From Helicobacter pametensis ATCC 51478 (GTDB lineage: Bacteria > Campylobacterota > Campylobacteria > Campylobacterales > Helicobacteraceae): a stretch of 64,000 bases of DNA. Made by a program: the position numbers and the translations under genes. The notes under the pieces are model-generated. The model was not told the origin of the DNA. It saw nothing but the letters and a program-made list of their open reading frames with translations, and did not search any database. The stretch is from assembly GCF_000518225.1 (NCBI RefSeq), contig NZ_KI912401.1, positions 78,481 to 142,480 of the forward strand, in the 5' to 3' direction. Positions 53,485-63,725 of this stretch are shown one piece after another. Each line of letters begins with the position of its first letter. Position 1 is the first letter of the stretch.

Positions 53485-54133
53485 AGTGATCTACAAAGAC
53501 ATCAAAAATATGATTCTCAAAGTCAAGCCTTCCCTTGAGGTAGTTTTGAGTGTGCCAAGAGGGACTAGTCAAAAAGAGATTGACTATATTTTGCACAAGC
53601 GTCAAGCATGGATTCAAAAAGCACTTCAGAGATTTCAATCCACCCAAATCCCTCCTAGAGAGCTTACTAGTGGCGAGGATATTTATGATTTGGGGCGACG
53701 CTATCGCCTCAAAGTGATCATTTCATCTAGTGAGGGGGTGAGGATAGAGGGTGAGTTTTTGGAGCTGAGGGTGAGAGAGGGAAGTGATTTTAGGCATAGA
53801 GAAAAAGTGCTTAAGGCGTGGCAAAAACAGAGGGCAAGAGAATGCTTTGGAGAGATTTTGAATCACTTCATCGCTCTTTTGGACTTTGAGCCTATTAAGA
53901 TTCTCAGAATCAAAGAGATGAAGACACGATGGGGGAGTTGCAATCCCAAAAAATCCTATATCAATCTCAATCTTAGATTGATAGAAAAGGATAAAAGAGC
54001 TATTGAGTATGTGATCTTGCATGAGCTAGCCCACCTCAAGCACTATCACCACGATAAGGCCTTTTATGATTTTGTAGCGTTGTATATGCCTGATTGGAGA
54101 GAGCGAAAGATGAAACTACTTGAGCGTTTGTAG
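53471..54133 (+). CDS. YgjP-type zinc metallopeptidase (M48-like, DUF45)
   Basis: 220 residues. The zinc motif HELAH at 184-188, followed by His in KHYHHDKAF, matches the YgjP/WLM-related SprT-like group. The MKTRWGSCNPKKSYINLN segment is the family signature. These genes are frequently the last gene of type I restriction loci; the role is unknown. It overlaps hsdR by 14 bp. Confidence 0.9.
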   Translation: MQHAKVIYKDIKNMILKVKPSLEVVLSVPRGTSQKEIDYILHKRQAWIQKALQRFQSTQIPPRELTSGEDIYDLGRRYRLKVIISSSEGVRIEGEFLELRVREGSDFRHREKVLKAWQKQRARECFGEILNHFIALLDFEPIKILRIKEMKTRWGSCNPKKSYINLNLRLIEKDKRAIEYVILHELAHLKHYHHDKAFYDFVALYMPDWRERKMKLLERL

Positions 54134-54142
54134 GGAGAGAGA

Positions 54143-55111
54143 ATGAGTGGTTTGTGGATAGGGATTTTATTTGGGATCTTGGTGCAGAGGGGGCAGTTTT
54201 GTTTTGTGTCTGGATTTTTGGATGTGTTGTGGAAGAGAGATTTTGGCTTTTTGGCAGCACTTTTGATCATTATCACGATTCAATCAATCGGCATTTTTAC
54301 CCTTGCTGCTTTTGGGGTTTTGGAAATCCCATCTACACCACTCCCACTTTTTGCCACGATTTTGGGGGGATTGCTCTTTGGGTTTGGGATGGGGATCGCA
54401 CGATATTGTGTGAGTGGGGGGTGGTTTAGGAGTGGAGAGGGTGTGCTTCCTGCGGTGATGATGCTTTTGGTATTTGTGATTACTTTGAGCTCTGCACAAA
54501 ATGGCTTATTGAAGCCTCTTTTGGCACCGCTATTGCAAGATCCACTTACATTGAGCAATATTGATTTGAGTCTCGCGCTCTCGCCTTGGTGGCTTGTGGG
54601 GGGATTGGTTTGTGTGAGTGTGGCTTGTGTGAGTTATGTGTCCAAAACCAACCTATCTTCCAAAAATTTGAGATTACTCAAGATCTCTGTGCCACTTGGA
54701 GTGTTGGGAATCTTGGCGTGGTTTTTGAGCTCTCAGAGTGGGCGTGATTATGGGTTTGGTATTTCTGTGCCAAGTATGCATCTTTTTTTGTATGTTTTGA
54801 CAGGACAGCAAAGATATATGAATTGGGGAAGTCTATTTGTCGTGGGGATTGTTGTAGGAGCATTTTGCTCTGCACAGATTTGGAGAGATTTTAGATGCAG
54901 GATGATGAGTGGAGTGGATTTCTTCAGAAGTGTTGTAGGGGGGATTTTGATGGGTGTTGGAGCATATTTGGCTGGAGGATGCACCACGACCAATGCTCTT
55001 GTCGCTACAGCCTATTTCTCCTATCAAGGATGGCTAGCGATGCTGATGATGATGGTGGGCTGCTGGCTGATCTCTTTGTTTTTAAGAAACAAAACTTGTG
55101 AGCTTAGATGA
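54143..55111 (+). CDS. YeeE/YedE-family thiosulfate or sulfur transporter
   Basis: 322 residues, about nine transmembrane helices. Conserved cysteine motifs of the family (TsuA type): RGQFCFVSGFLD near 15-26, RYCVSGGWFR near 89-98 and AGGCTTTNALVA near 278-289. TsuA moves thiosulfate by a relay between the cysteines. It overlaps the downstream rhodanese gene by 4 bp, so the pair handles sulfane sulfur. It marks the return to core sequence after the island. Confidence 0.85.
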   Translation: MSGLWIGILFGILVQRGQFCFVSGFLDVLWKRDFGFLAALLIIITIQSIGIFTLAAFGVLEIPSTPLPLFATILGGLLFGFGMGIARYCVSGGWFRSGEGVLPAVMMLLVFVITLSSAQNGLLKPLLAPLLQDPLTLSNIDLSLALSPWWLVGGLVCVSVACVSYVSKTNLSSKNLRLLKISVPLGVLGILAWFLSSQSGRDYGFGISVPSMHLFLYVLTGQQRYMNWGSLFVVGIVVGAFCSAQIWRDFRCRMMSGVDFFRSVVGGILMGVGAYLAGGCTTTNALVATAYFSYQGWLAMLMMMVGCWLISLFLRNKTCELR

Positions 55112-56484
55112 GAAAAAGTATCTATTGGTGTTGGATCATTGCCTTTGTGTTGGTGGCTTGCTCAGAGACTCAAAAAATCCAGAAGCTAAATACTCAAGAA
55201 TTTCTTCAAGCCCTCAGTGATCCTCAAGCGATCATCATCGATACACGCGATGATAGTTTTTATAATGGATTTAGAGAAGAAGGAGCCAAAAGGGGAGGGC
55301 ATATCAAGGGGGCTATCCAATTTAGTGCTTCATGGCTAGATTATCTAGATATGGATTTTTTGGAGAGTTTTGCAGAACAGAAGGGAATCAGCAAAGAGAA
55401 GAGATTGGTTTTTTATGATAGTGATTTGGATCATTTGGAGCGCGTGAGCGCAGAATTTGCATCAAGGGGGTATCAAGTGGGGATTTATACTTCTTGGTTG
55501 GAATATGTCAATGGAGACTATCCCTTGGAATCATTTGAAAACTTCATTTATAGTGTTTCTCCTCAGTGGGTTTATGATGTGATAGAGGGGAAAAATCCTC
55601 AGAGTTATCAGGGGGGTGAAGTGATGATCTTTGAGGTTTCATGGGGAGAGCTTGAAGATTCCAAAGATTACAAACAGCATATCAAAGGGGCATATCACTT
55701 CAATACAGACTGGATCGAAGAAGGTCCAATCTGGAATTTTCTCCATCCAGACAAAATAGTGCAAAACCTCCTAAAGCAAGGCATCACAAGCACAAAAACA
55801 ATCATTCTTTATTCCAGTAATCAGCTCGCGGCCTATCGTGTATTTTTGGCTTTGAAATGGGTGGGAGTGAGAGATGTGAGAGTGATGAATGGCAACTTAG
55901 ATACTTGGATCAATGCAGGCTTTAGCACAGAAAATAAGAAAAATATCCCAATACCTCAGAAAGAATTTGGAGCAAAATTTGTCGATCATAGATGGATCAT
56001 CCAGCTACCCCAAGGAATCATCCAAGCGCAAAAAGAAGGCCTGAAATTGGTCAGTGTGCGTTCATGGGAGGAGTATATCGGAGAGATTAGTGGGTATAGC
56101 TATATTCCAAGATCTGGAGAGCCAGCTGGGGCGATATGGGGATTTGGTGGGAGTGATGCGAGCAATATGGCAGATTATTATGATCCTGATGGGACATTGC
56201 GAAATCCTCTTGAAATTTTTGCTTTGTGGAGAGAGCAGGGGATCGATCAGGGAGATCAGGTGGCATTTTATTGTGGGACGGGGTGGAGGGCTGGAGTGGC
56301 TTGGTTTATGACGCAACTTGTTGGATGGAAAGATGTAAAAGTCTATGATGGGGGATGGAATGCATGGCAGATGGATGAGAGTTTGCCTGTGCAGATTGGA
56401 GCGCCAAAAGGGATGAGCAAACCTGATGCAAAAAATAACTATGGCAAGGTTTTCAAGCTAGGAGGAGCATCATGCAAAGAGTAA
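55108..56484 (+). CDS. Lipoprotein with three rhodanese domains
   Basis: 458 residues. The lipobox LVAC gives a lipid anchor at Cys18. Three rhodanese-like domains follow at about 28-145, 150-275 and 290-440. The first two have lost the catalytic Cys (YDSD, YSSN); the third keeps CGTGWRAG. It would be a periplasm-facing sulfurtransferase acting on thiosulfate. Translationally coupled (ATGA) to the YeeE-type transporter. Confidence 0.88.
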   Translation: MRKSIYWCWIIAFVLVACSETQKIQKLNTQEFLQALSDPQAIIIDTRDDSFYNGFREEGAKRGGHIKGAIQFSASWLDYLDMDFLESFAEQKGISKEKRLVFYDSDLDHLERVSAEFASRGYQVGIYTSWLEYVNGDYPLESFENFIYSVSPQWVYDVIEGKNPQSYQGGEVMIFEVSWGELEDSKDYKQHIKGAYHFNTDWIEEGPIWNFLHPDKIVQNLLKQGITSTKTIILYSSNQLAAYRVFLALKWVGVRDVRVMNGNLDTWINAGFSTENKKNIPIPQKEFGAKFVDHRWIIQLPQGIIQAQKEGLKLVSVRSWEEYIGEISGYSYIPRSGEPAGAIWGFGGSDASNMADYYDPDGTLRNPLEIFALWREQGIDQGDQVAFYCGTGWRAGVAWFMTQLVGWKDVKVYDGGWNAWQMDESLPVQIGAPKGMSKPDAKNNYGKVFKLGGASCKE

Positions 56485-56524
56485 GAAACATTGGATGAAG
56501 GTCAAACTAGCTTAGAGCAGAGGG

Positions 56525-56968
56525 TTAAAAAAACCAGTTTGAAGCTTTTTCAAATCCAAAGATCACTACAGCATATCGCAGTGTTTTACCCAAAGCGATC
56601 AAAAACACGGCTTTATAGACATTGTAGCGTGCAAGCCCTAGAGCTAGAGTGAAGAGATCTCCAAAAAAAGGCAAAAAAGACAAGAACGCCAAGATCCCTC
56701 CATATTGAGAGCTCTTTTGGCGAAAATATCGCACACGCACAGAATCAAGTCTTGAGAGCTTTTGGAGCAACTTTGCAAGTCCAAAATACCCTAGCGCATA
56801 AGTCGTAACACTTCCTAAGACATTTCCTATACTTGCAACGATCAAAATGATCCAAGGATTGTATTTGAGTGCGACAAAGGTCGCTACAACCACCTCTGAG
56901 GGGATGGGTAAAATCGTGCTTGAGGCAAAAGTAGATAAAAATAATCCAATCAGTCCGTATTGTTCCAT
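56525..56968 (-). CDS. YqaA/DedA-like membrane protein
   Basis: 147 residues, about four hydrophobic segments. LPIPSEVVVATFVAL near 21-35, GNVLGSVTTYALGYFGL and FLPFFGDLFTLALG are the SNARE-associated (DedA/VTT) signatures of the short YqaA type. The family is linked to lipid transport and envelope integrity. Its ATG overlaps the alr stop by one base. Confidence 0.85.
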   Translation of the reverse strand: MEQYGLIGLFLSTFASSTILPIPSEVVVATFVALKYNPWIILIVASIGNVLGSVTTYALGYFGLAKLLQKLSRLDSVRVRYFRQKSSQYGGILAFLSFLPFFGDLFTLALGLARYNVYKAVFLIALGKTLRYAVVIFGFEKASNWFF

Positions 56969-57990
56969 TAAATGATGCTCCTTGGAATCGATGGAGAAAG
57001 TTTGACTAAGATGTCATAAGGCGTTGTACCAAAAATTTCTGCCCATTTCCAAGCATTATCAAAAACACAGATTTTTTCTTGATCGCTAAGACAAGAGAAG
57101 CAATCCATCGACATACGCGGCAAGATCTCTTCTCCTTGCGCACAAGTGAGCCTCCCATGATGCTCATTGAGACGCAAGAGTCCATCTCCATAACCTAGAT
57201 CATATGTGCTGATTACATGGTCTCTAGGCATCACACCAGCGCCACTATAGCCGATTTTGATCTCTTTTTCTAAAGTGCGTTTTGAGATCTGGTGAGCCCA
57301 AAGTGAGGCGATGGGTTTGAGTTTGGATGCGATGGGAATGGGAGCACAGAGATATCCATAGCTTGCAATCCCGATTCTGACTAAATCCTCTTCTATTTTT
57401 TCTTGCCTTAATGCACCAGAAGAGCTAAGAAAATGAAATCGTGGGAGTTCAAAGCCTAATTTGGAGGCAAGATAAGTGATTTGCTCTTTGATTTCTTGAG
57501 ATGTTTGATGCTGTTTTTGCATCTCATCTCCTCCATCATCTCCATAGCCATTGTGCGAAAATACGCCTACAAGCTTGAGTTTTCTTTCTAGGATGAGTTG
57601 GATTGCTTGCTGGATTTGCTTAATCTCTAGACCATTGCGATTCATGCCGACATTAAATTTGAGCTCAATCCCTCTTTGAGGAGAGATACTTTTAAGCATC
57701 TGGATGGAGTGGATGGTCTGATAGATATTGGTAGGGGAGGTAGGGGAGATACTCCCATAGAGTGCGGTGATATGCTCAAACTCATCTTGGATCATCAATG
57801 CTTCCATTTCATTTTTGACAAACACACTCTTGATGCCATAATCTCTAGCAAGTTTGGCAATCTCTTTGATGCCATGGCCATAGGCATTGTCTTTGAGGAC
57901 AAGGGCGAGTTTATCTATGGATCCTAGGTGAGAGGAGATGAGATCAAGATTGTGTTTGAAATGTGATGAATCGATAATGAGCTGAGCCAT
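56968..57990 (-). CDS. alr: Alanine racemase
   Basis: 340 residues, slightly short for the family. Makes D-alanine for peptidoglycan. The PLP lysine is K33 (VLKDNAYGHG), and the catalytic tyrosine is Y248 (KIGYSGAGV). No strong ribosome site is visible before the ATG. It is the first gene of a two-gene unit with yqaA. Confidence 0.93.
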   Translation of the reverse strand: MAQLIIDSSHFKHNLDLISSHLGSIDKLALVLKDNAYGHGIKEIAKLARDYGIKSVFVKNEMEALMIQDEFEHITALYGSISPTSPTNIYQTIHSIQMLKSISPQRGIELKFNVGMNRNGLEIKQIQQAIQLILERKLKLVGVFSHNGYGDDGGDEMQKQHQTSQEIKEQITYLASKLGFELPRFHFLSSSGALRQEKIEEDLVRIGIASYGYLCAPIPIASKLKPIASLWAHQISKRTLEKEIKIGYSGAGVMPRDHVISTYDLGYGDGLLRLNEHHGRLTCAQGEEILPRMSMDCFSCLSDQEKICVFDNAWKWAEIFGTTPYDILVKLSPSIPRSII

Positions 57991-58062
57991 AAACCTATCA
58001 GAAATCCTTGTAAAGTAGTGATTGAATATGGCGAGGAGATCTCCTCGCCATGGTGATTTGAG

Positions 58063-58353
58063 TTATTTTAAAGTTGAAATATAGTTTGCCAATGTCTCCA
58101 TATCAGCATCGCTGAGATTTTTGACTTGGTTATACATCAAGTTTGCCTTTGGACTTTTGATTGTTTTGTCTTTGTATCCGTGCAAGAAGTCAAGCACTTC
58201 TTGTTTGCTTAGACCAGCAAGTGCCTTGGGAGCGATTCCTACTTTTTTCCCATCTTTTCCATGGCAAGCGACACATTTGTTGTAAAGTGCTGGTGCCTGT
58301 GCAAACATTATCGAAGCAAAACCGATAGCGCAAAGTGCAATGATTTTTTTCAT
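58063..58353 (-). CDS. Periplasmic cytochrome c-553
   Basis: 96 residues. A signal peptide of about 19 residues (KKIIALCAIGFASIMFAQA) is followed by the heme motif CVACH at 27-31 and a C-terminal helix (DADMETLANYIS). A small electron carrier, probably from the bc1 complex to cbb3 oxidase or peroxidase. AAGGAG precedes the ATG. Confidence 0.93.
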   Translation of the reverse strand: MKKIIALCAIGFASIMFAQAPALYNKCVACHGKDGKKVGIAPKALAGLSKQEVLDFLHGYKDKTIKSPKANLMYNQVKNLSDADMETLANYISTLK

Positions 58354-58417
58354 CTTTCATCTCCTTAAGTTAGATTTGTCTCAAAAAGACATTCTAGAAT
58401 TTTATCTTGATTTGTGG

Positions 58418-58993
58418 TTAAATTTTCCTTCTTCCTCTAAAAGCACTGCTTAAAGAGAGGTGATCGATATGATCTAGTCCGATCCCTGTTGGAACTCCTT
58501 GGGCAATTTTGCTGAAATGAAGATTGAGGGGTTTGAGACGATCTTCTACAAAAAGGATCAGTGCATCATTGGCCAAAGATGGTGAAAAGCCAAAGATCAC
58601 TTCTTCAATCCCATGATGGGAAATCAATCTCACCAAATGATCAAGATTCATCATTTCTATGGATTCCAAGACATAATATTTTCCTTGAAAAAAATCGATG
58701 TTTTCTATGATGGCGATATCTCTTGGATGAGCGACGATACATAGCTCACCGTTGTTTCGACTCTGATCTTGACAGATTTGGCATTCTTCTTCTTCGCTTA
58801 GCCCTCTACACCATTTGCATTTGCGAATCTTTTGGCTTGCCTCTTGGATGCTTTGAGCGATCTTTTGACCCAAGGATTTGTGATCTACGCATAATGTGTA
58901 TGCCATCTTTTCTGCGCTTTTTTTGCCAATGGAGGGGAGGTGTTCAAGAGCCTCTATGAGGTTATAAAACGATTCTAAGTTTTTGATTTTCAT
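58418..58993 (-). CDS. recR: Recombination protein RecR
   Basis: 191 residues. N-terminal helix-hairpin-helix (HLPSIGKKSAEKMAY), zinc finger CKWC...CQIC near 59-76, and a Toprim domain (CIVAHPRDIAIIE; GFSPSLANDA). Works with RecO to load RecA at gaps. No clear ribosome binding site precedes the ATG. Confidence 0.95.
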   Translation of the reverse strand: MKIKNLESFYNLIEALEHLPSIGKKSAEKMAYTLCVDHKSLGQKIAQSIQEASQKIRKCKWCRGLSEEEECQICQDQSRNNGELCIVAHPRDIAIIENIDFFQGKYYVLESIEMMNLDHLVRLISHHGIEEVIFGFSPSLANDALILFVEDRLKPLNLHFSKIAQGVPTGIGLDHIDHLSLSSAFRGRRKI

Positions 58994-59118
58994 GGGCGGA
59001 TTTTATCATGTTTGCATGGAGTCTTATAGCTTCAAAGAAGTCAGGGAGATTTAAGATAGAATTCGAGCTTTTAAACACAAATCAAGTCTAATTTAATCAA
59101 AGAAAGAAGGTAGAGATT

Positions 59119-60243
59119 TTGGAAGAGTTTAATTATTATGAGATTCTTGAGCTAAGAGAGGGATGCTCACAAGATGAGATCAAAAAGGCTTTTAGAAAAA
59201 AAGCGATGCAATACCACCCCGATCGCAATCCAGATAATCCAGAAGCAGAAGAGATGTTTAAAAAGATCAATGAAGCTTATGAGGTTTTGAGTGATGAGCA
59301 AAAGCGATCTATCTATGATCGCTATGGCAAAGCAGGGCTTCAAGGTGGGGGCGGTGGAGCAGGTGGGTTTGGGGGATTTGGAGATATCTTTGGTGATATC
59401 TTTGGAGAGTTTTTTGGAGGTGGGGGGAGTCAGAGGGGACGCAAGAAGCAGAGTGATCTGAAATTCTCTCTTGATTTTGCAACAGAGCTGAAGTTGGAGT
59501 TCAAAGAAGCGATTTTTGGATGTAAAAAAGAGATTGAGATCACATACAAGGTTGCTTGCAAAGATTGTGGAGGCAATGGTGCCAAAAACAAATCCACCTG
59601 TCCGCAATGTCATGGACATGGAGAGCTTAGGATCCAGCAAGGGTTTATGACTTTTGCTCAGACTTGTCCGCATTGCCAAGGAAGTGGAGAGGTGATGGTG
59701 GAGAAATGCTCTAGCTGTGGAGGCAGGGGCTATGAAAATCAAAAAGAAAAGATTGAGATCAAGATCCCAGAGGGTGTAGATAGTGGGAATCAAATGAGGG
59801 TGAGTGGCAAGGGAAATGCTGATAAGAATGGCAATCGAGGAGATCTCTATGTGCACTTAAATGTCAAAGACGATGATCATTTTGTGCGAGATGGAGAGAA
59901 TCTCTATGTCGAAGTGCCTGTGTTTTTCACCTCTATCCCTCTTGGCACCAAGATCACTATCCCCTCACCGCATAAAGAGCTTGAACTAGTCATCCCGCCA
60001 AACTCTAAAGATGGGGCACAGTTTATCTTTGAGGGTAATGGTGTGAAAAGCTTGAGGGGCAATTACTATGGAGATCTAATCGCTCAGATCAAGATCGTCT
60101 ATCCCAAAAAACTTAGCAAAGAGCAAAGGGAGCTGCTAGAAAAACTTCACAAAAGCTTTGGAGAGCATAGTGAGCCACATAAAAGTGTGCTAGAGCAAGC
60201 ATGCGAGAAAGTCAAAAAATGGTTTGGAGAGCTTGGGAAGTAG
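59119..60243 (+). CDS. dnaJ: Chaperone protein DnaJ
   Basis: 374 residues with a TTG start. J domain with HPD at 33-35, Gly/Phe region about 75-110, four CxxCxGxG zinc motifs between 147 and 204, then the C-terminal substrate domains. TTG is the only suitable start: the next ATG would remove half of the J domain, and AAGG lies upstream. Co-chaperone of DnaK. It is followed by the Sel1-repeat gene after 9 bp. Confidence 0.95.
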   Translation: MEEFNYYEILELREGCSQDEIKKAFRKKAMQYHPDRNPDNPEAEEMFKKINEAYEVLSDEQKRSIYDRYGKAGLQGGGGGAGGFGGFGDIFGDIFGEFFGGGGSQRGRKKQSDLKFSLDFATELKLEFKEAIFGCKKEIEITYKVACKDCGGNGAKNKSTCPQCHGHGELRIQQGFMTFAQTCPHCQGSGEVMVEKCSSCGGRGYENQKEKIEIKIPEGVDSGNQMRVSGKGNADKNGNRGDLYVHLNVKDDDHFVRDGENLYVEVPVFFTSIPLGTKITIPSPHKELELVIPPNSKDGAQFIFEGNGVKSLRGNYYGDLIAQIKIVYPKKLSKEQRELLEKLHKSFGEHSEPHKSVLEQACEKVKKWFGELGK

Positions 60244-60252
60244 GGGAAGAAG

Positions 60253-60990
60253 ATGAAAAAGATATTTTTGATTTGTGCTTTGATATGTTTGGCTTTGGGA
60301 GGGGAAGAGTCTAGGGGGGAGAAATTGTTTGCAGAAGCAGTTAGGGCTTATGAAAAGGGTGATTTCCAAAAGGCTTTGGAGCTTTCTAGACAAGCTTGTG
60401 AGTTTGGTCATGGTAGTGGATGTGCCATTGTGGGATCGATGTATGCTCTTGGCGGGATTGTTGAGCAAGATTTTGATAAGGCGATCAAATTTAATCAAAA
60501 AGCTTGCGATTTGAATAATGGTGGAGGTTGTTTTAGTTTGGGTGTAGCGTATATCGCTGGAAAGGGAGTTAAAAAAGATATTTTTAAAGCTGTAGAGTTT
60601 TATCAAAAAGCCTGCAATTTAAATGATCGTGCAAGTTGTTTTATTTTAGGTGTAGCGTATGCCAATGGAGAAGGAGTCAAAAAAGATATTTTTAAAGCTG
60701 TAGAGCTTTATCAAAAAGCCTGTGATTTAAATGAAGGAGAAGGTTGTTTTAATTTAGGCGTGGCGTATGCCAAGGAAGAAGGAGTCAAAAAAGATATTTT
60801 TAAAGCTGTAGAGCTTTATCAAAAAGCCTGTGATTTGAATAATGGTGGAGGTTGCAATAATTTAGGTGTAGCATATGCTAATGGAGAAGGAGTCAGAAAG
60901 GATTTGGACAAAGCTTTGGAATTATTTGGCAAAGCCTGTGATTTAAAAAGTGAGTTGGGATGCCAAAACTACGCGAAACTCAAGAAATAG
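60253..60990 (+). CDS. Secreted cysteine-rich Sel1-repeat (Hcp-type) protein
   Basis: 245 residues with a signal peptide of about 16 residues. Six Sel1-like repeats of 36 residues follow, each with a cysteine pair spaced seven apart (ACDLNNGGGCFSLG type), the hallmark of the Helicobacter cysteine-rich proteins, which have beta-lactamase-like activity or act as host-facing proteins. The central three repeats are almost identical at DNA level. It starts 9 bp after dnaJ, which supports co-transcription. Confidence 0.9.
   Translation: MKKIFLICALICLALGGEESRGEKLFAEAVRAYEKGDFQKALELSRQACEFGHGSGCAIVGSMYALGGIVEQDFDKAIKFNQKACDLNNGGGCFSLGVAYIAGKGVKKDIFKAVEFYQKACNLNDRASCFILGVAYANGEGVKKDIFKAVELYQKACDLNEGEGCFNLGVAYAKEEGVKKDIFKAVELYQKACDLNNGGGCNNLGVAYANGEGVRKDLDKALELFGKACDLKSELGCQNYAKLKK
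60565..60888 (+). repeat. Near-identical 108-bp Sel1 repeats
   Basis: Three tandem 108-bp units begin at 60565, 60673 and 60781, each opening with GGAGTYAAAAAAGATATTTT. Copies two and three differ at only a few positions. Such identity favours repeat-number change by recombination. Confidence 0.85.
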
Positions 60991-61074
60991 TTTTAGAGAA
61001 TCTTTTGTGTATATTTTCTCACTTCTATATTAAGCTCCAAGATCTCTTCTAATTCTAGGGCTTATGTGTGTTAG

Positions 61075-61102
61075 ATCAGATAGGCTCAAATACCTATCTG
61101 AT
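61075..61102 (-). terminator. Inverted repeat at the end of clpB
   Basis: ATCAGATAGG and CCTATCTGAT form a perfect 10-bp stem with an 8-base loop, overlapping the clpB stop codon. No T-run follows on either side, so it may be a weak terminator or an RNA 3' stabiliser in the gap between convergent clpB and the Sel1 gene. Confidence 0.45.
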
Positions 61103-63658
61103 ACTGACTTCCCCACTTTTTCCAAACACCACTTCTGATCCTTCCTTGACTTTGTCTTCCAAGATAAGTTCTGCCAATCGATCCTCTACCATCTCATACA
61201 ATGCCCTCTTAAGTGGTCTCGCACCATAGATGGGATCAAATCCAGCTTGCGCGATCTCTTCCTTGGCTTCTTGGGTGAGGGAGAGTTTGATACCTTTTTC
61301 TTGTGCTTTGAGTTTGATTTGTTCAAACATAATCTCAACGATTTGCACGATCCCACTTAGCTCCAAAGGATTAAAAATCACAATATCATCAAGGCGATTG
61401 AGGAATTCGGGCTTGAAATACTGTCTCAAAGCACTCTGAATCGCCCTAGATCGTTCCTGTTTGTCATGGATTTCTAAGATCTGATCACTCCCGATATTGC
61501 TTGTGAGGATGATGATGGTATTGGTAAAATCCACGACGACCCCCTTATTGTCTGTCAGTCTCCCATCATCTAGGACTTGAAGCAAGAGATTGAAGACATC
61601 AGGATGAGCTTTTTCGATCTCATCAAAGAGGATGACGCTATAGGGCTTGCGTCGCACAGCCTCAGTGAGTTGCCCACCTTCCTCGTATCCCACATATCCA
61701 GGAGGAGCTCCCACAAGGCGTGAGACAGCGTGTTTTTCCATATATTCGCTCATATCGATTCTGATAAGATTTTTCTCACTATCAAAGAGAAATTTGGCAA
61801 GCGATTTGGCGCTTTGAGTTTTTCCCACTCCTGTACTTCCTAGGAAGAGGAAGCTACCGATGGGGCGATTGGATTCGCTTAAGCCTGCTTTGTTGCGCTT
61901 GATGATCCTAGAAATAGCTTTGATGGCTTCATCTTGTCCGACTACACTTCTAGCCAGTTCAGCTTCTACACTCAAAATCTTCTCTTTTTCGCTTTGAAGC
62001 ATTTTTTGCACAGGGATCCCGCTCCATCGACTGACAATTCCTGCGATGATCTCCTCAGTGACAGCATTTTTGAGCAGAGAGCCATGTTTTTGCATCTCTT
62101 GCCATTTCATATCAAGCTCTTTGATTTTGGATTCATTTTGTGGGATTTTGCTGTATTCGATCTCTGCGACTTTGCCGAGATCTCCATTGCGCTTGAGGAT
62201 CTCAGCCTCTCGTCGGAGTTCATCAATCTGGGCTTTGAGTGAAGCGATGTCTTTGAAGACTTTCTTTTCATTTTTAAACTGACTTTCAAGCAAAGCTCTC
62301 TGTTCGATGGCATCACTCAAATCTTTTTCGATCTCTTGGATTCGTGCAAGATTGCTTTCTTTTTCTTCCATTTTGAGGGCTTGTTTCTCAACTTCAAGGG
62401 TGAGGATGTGTCGCTTGATCTTGCTCAGTTCATTTGGCTCTGATTCGATTTGCATTTTGAGTTCTGCTGCTCCCTCATCGATGAGATCGATAGCCTTATC
62501 GGGCAAAAAACGATTGGCAATATAGCGGTTGGAGAGCTTGGCTGCTGCCACAAGTGCGCTATCTGTGATGCTGACATTATGATGTGCTTCGAGTTTTTCT
62601 TTGATCCCTCTTAGGATTTGGAGAGCTTCATTGACGCTTGGCTCGGCTACATCAATGGGCTGAAATCTTCTCACAAGTGCTGCATCTTTTTCAAAATACT
62701 TTCGATATTCTTTGAGCGTTGTGGCACCAATAGTGTGAAGCTCTCCTCGTGCAAGAGCTGGTTTTAGGATATTGGCAGCATCCATACTTCCCTCACTTGC
62801 TCCAGCACCGACGATAGTGTGAATCTCATCGATAAATAAAATAATATTTCCCGAGCTCTTCACTTCATCGATGATATTTTTGAGTCTCTCTTCAAATTCT
62901 CCACGATACTTTGCACCTGCGATAAGAGCGCTCATATCTAGAGCGATGAGTTTTTTGTGGGCTAGGCTTGTGGGGACTTCATGGCGAGCAATCTTTTGCG
63001 CTAGTCCTTCAACAAGTGCAGTTTTCCCAACTCCTGGCTCTCCAAGTAGGATTGGATTGTTTTTAGTTTTGCGGATGAGGATTTGCATCATACGCTGGAT
63101 TTCTTCATCGCGTCCAATCACAGGATCTAGGAGATTCTCACTTGCCTTTTGAGTGAGATCGATCCCATACTTTTTGAGAAGCTCCATCGTTTCTTCGGCA
63201 TTTTGACTCTGGATTTTTGCGCCTCCACGGATTTCTTTGAGTGCTTGTCTGAGAGCATTGATCTCTAGATATTTTTCAAAGATAGGTTTGATCTTGGTGT
63301 GATTGAGCGAGGTGAGGATGAAGGTATCTGTAGAGAGAAATTGATCTCCATTCTTGATCGCCTCTCCCATGGCAAACTCTAGAGATTGAAGGAGTTCTTT
63401 ACTGAGCTGGATATTGCTTTTATCCACGCTAGAGGCTTTGGGGAGGGTGTGAATCGCACTTTTGAGCTCAAGCTCCAAAGCCATTTTGTCAAAGTCAAGT
63501 TTGTTGAAGGCTTGGTTGAGGATAGATTGAGTGTTGGTGCAAAGAGCCCAATAGAGATGCAAGATGGTGATTTCTTGATTTTGGGAATGGAGGGTGAGAG
63601 ATGCTGCTGAGTTGAGTGTCTCTTGGAGCTGATTAGTCATTTTTTCTAAGATGTTCAT
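61094..63658 (-). CDS. clpB: ATP-dependent disaggregase ClpB
   Basis: 854 residues. N-domain (1-145), AAA1 with Walker A GEPGVGKT at 206-213, a long coiled-coil middle domain (about 400-530) that marks ClpB rather than ClpA, and AAA2 with GSTGVGKT at 607-614. It resolves protein aggregates with DnaK/DnaJ. The ATG at 63658 has AAGGAG; an in-frame start nine codons earlier is less likely. An unusual dyad lies 67 bp upstream. Confidence 0.96.
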   Translation of the reverse strand: MNILEKMTNQLQETLNSAASLTLHSQNQEITILHLYWALCTNTQSILNQAFNKLDFDKMALELELKSAIHTLPKASSVDKSNIQLSKELLQSLEFAMGEAIKNGDQFLSTDTFILTSLNHTKIKPIFEKYLEINALRQALKEIRGGAKIQSQNAEETMELLKKYGIDLTQKASENLLDPVIGRDEEIQRMMQILIRKTKNNPILLGEPGVGKTALVEGLAQKIARHEVPTSLAHKKLIALDMSALIAGAKYRGEFEERLKNIIDEVKSSGNIILFIDEIHTIVGAGASEGSMDAANILKPALARGELHTIGATTLKEYRKYFEKDAALVRRFQPIDVAEPSVNEALQILRGIKEKLEAHHNVSITDSALVAAAKLSNRYIANRFLPDKAIDLIDEGAAELKMQIESEPNELSKIKRHILTLEVEKQALKMEEKESNLARIQEIEKDLSDAIEQRALLESQFKNEKKVFKDIASLKAQIDELRREAEILKRNGDLGKVAEIEYSKIPQNESKIKELDMKWQEMQKHGSLLKNAVTEEIIAGIVSRWSGIPVQKMLQSEKEKILSVEAELARSVVGQDEAIKAISRIIKRNKAGLSESNRPIGSFLFLGSTGVGKTQSAKSLAKFLFDSEKNLIRIDMSEYMEKHAVSRLVGAPPGYVGYEEGGQLTEAVRRKPYSVILFDEIEKAHPDVFNLLLQVLDDGRLTDNKGVVVDFTNTIIILTSNIGSDQILEIHDKQERSRAIQSALRQYFKPEFLNRLDDIVIFNPLELSGIVQIVEIMFEQIKLKAQEKGIKLSLTQEAKEEIAQAGFDPIYGARPLKRALYEMVEDRLAELILEDKVKEGSEVVFGKSGEVSIR

Positions 63659-63725
63659 TTTTATCTCCTTATCAGTTTGTATCAAAGAGTGCCAAAAATT
63701 ATAAATATTAATAGTAAATAGATCA

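Noticed and set aside
31057..54133. Integrated prophage or integrative element
   Set aside because: No integrase, transposase, phage structural gene or flanking att repeat was found; the island is best seen as accumulated defence genes.
59167..59856. 229-codon open frame on the minus strand opposite dnaJ
   Set aside because: It lies entirely within a certain dnaJ gene, has no ribosome site and no recognisable protein character.
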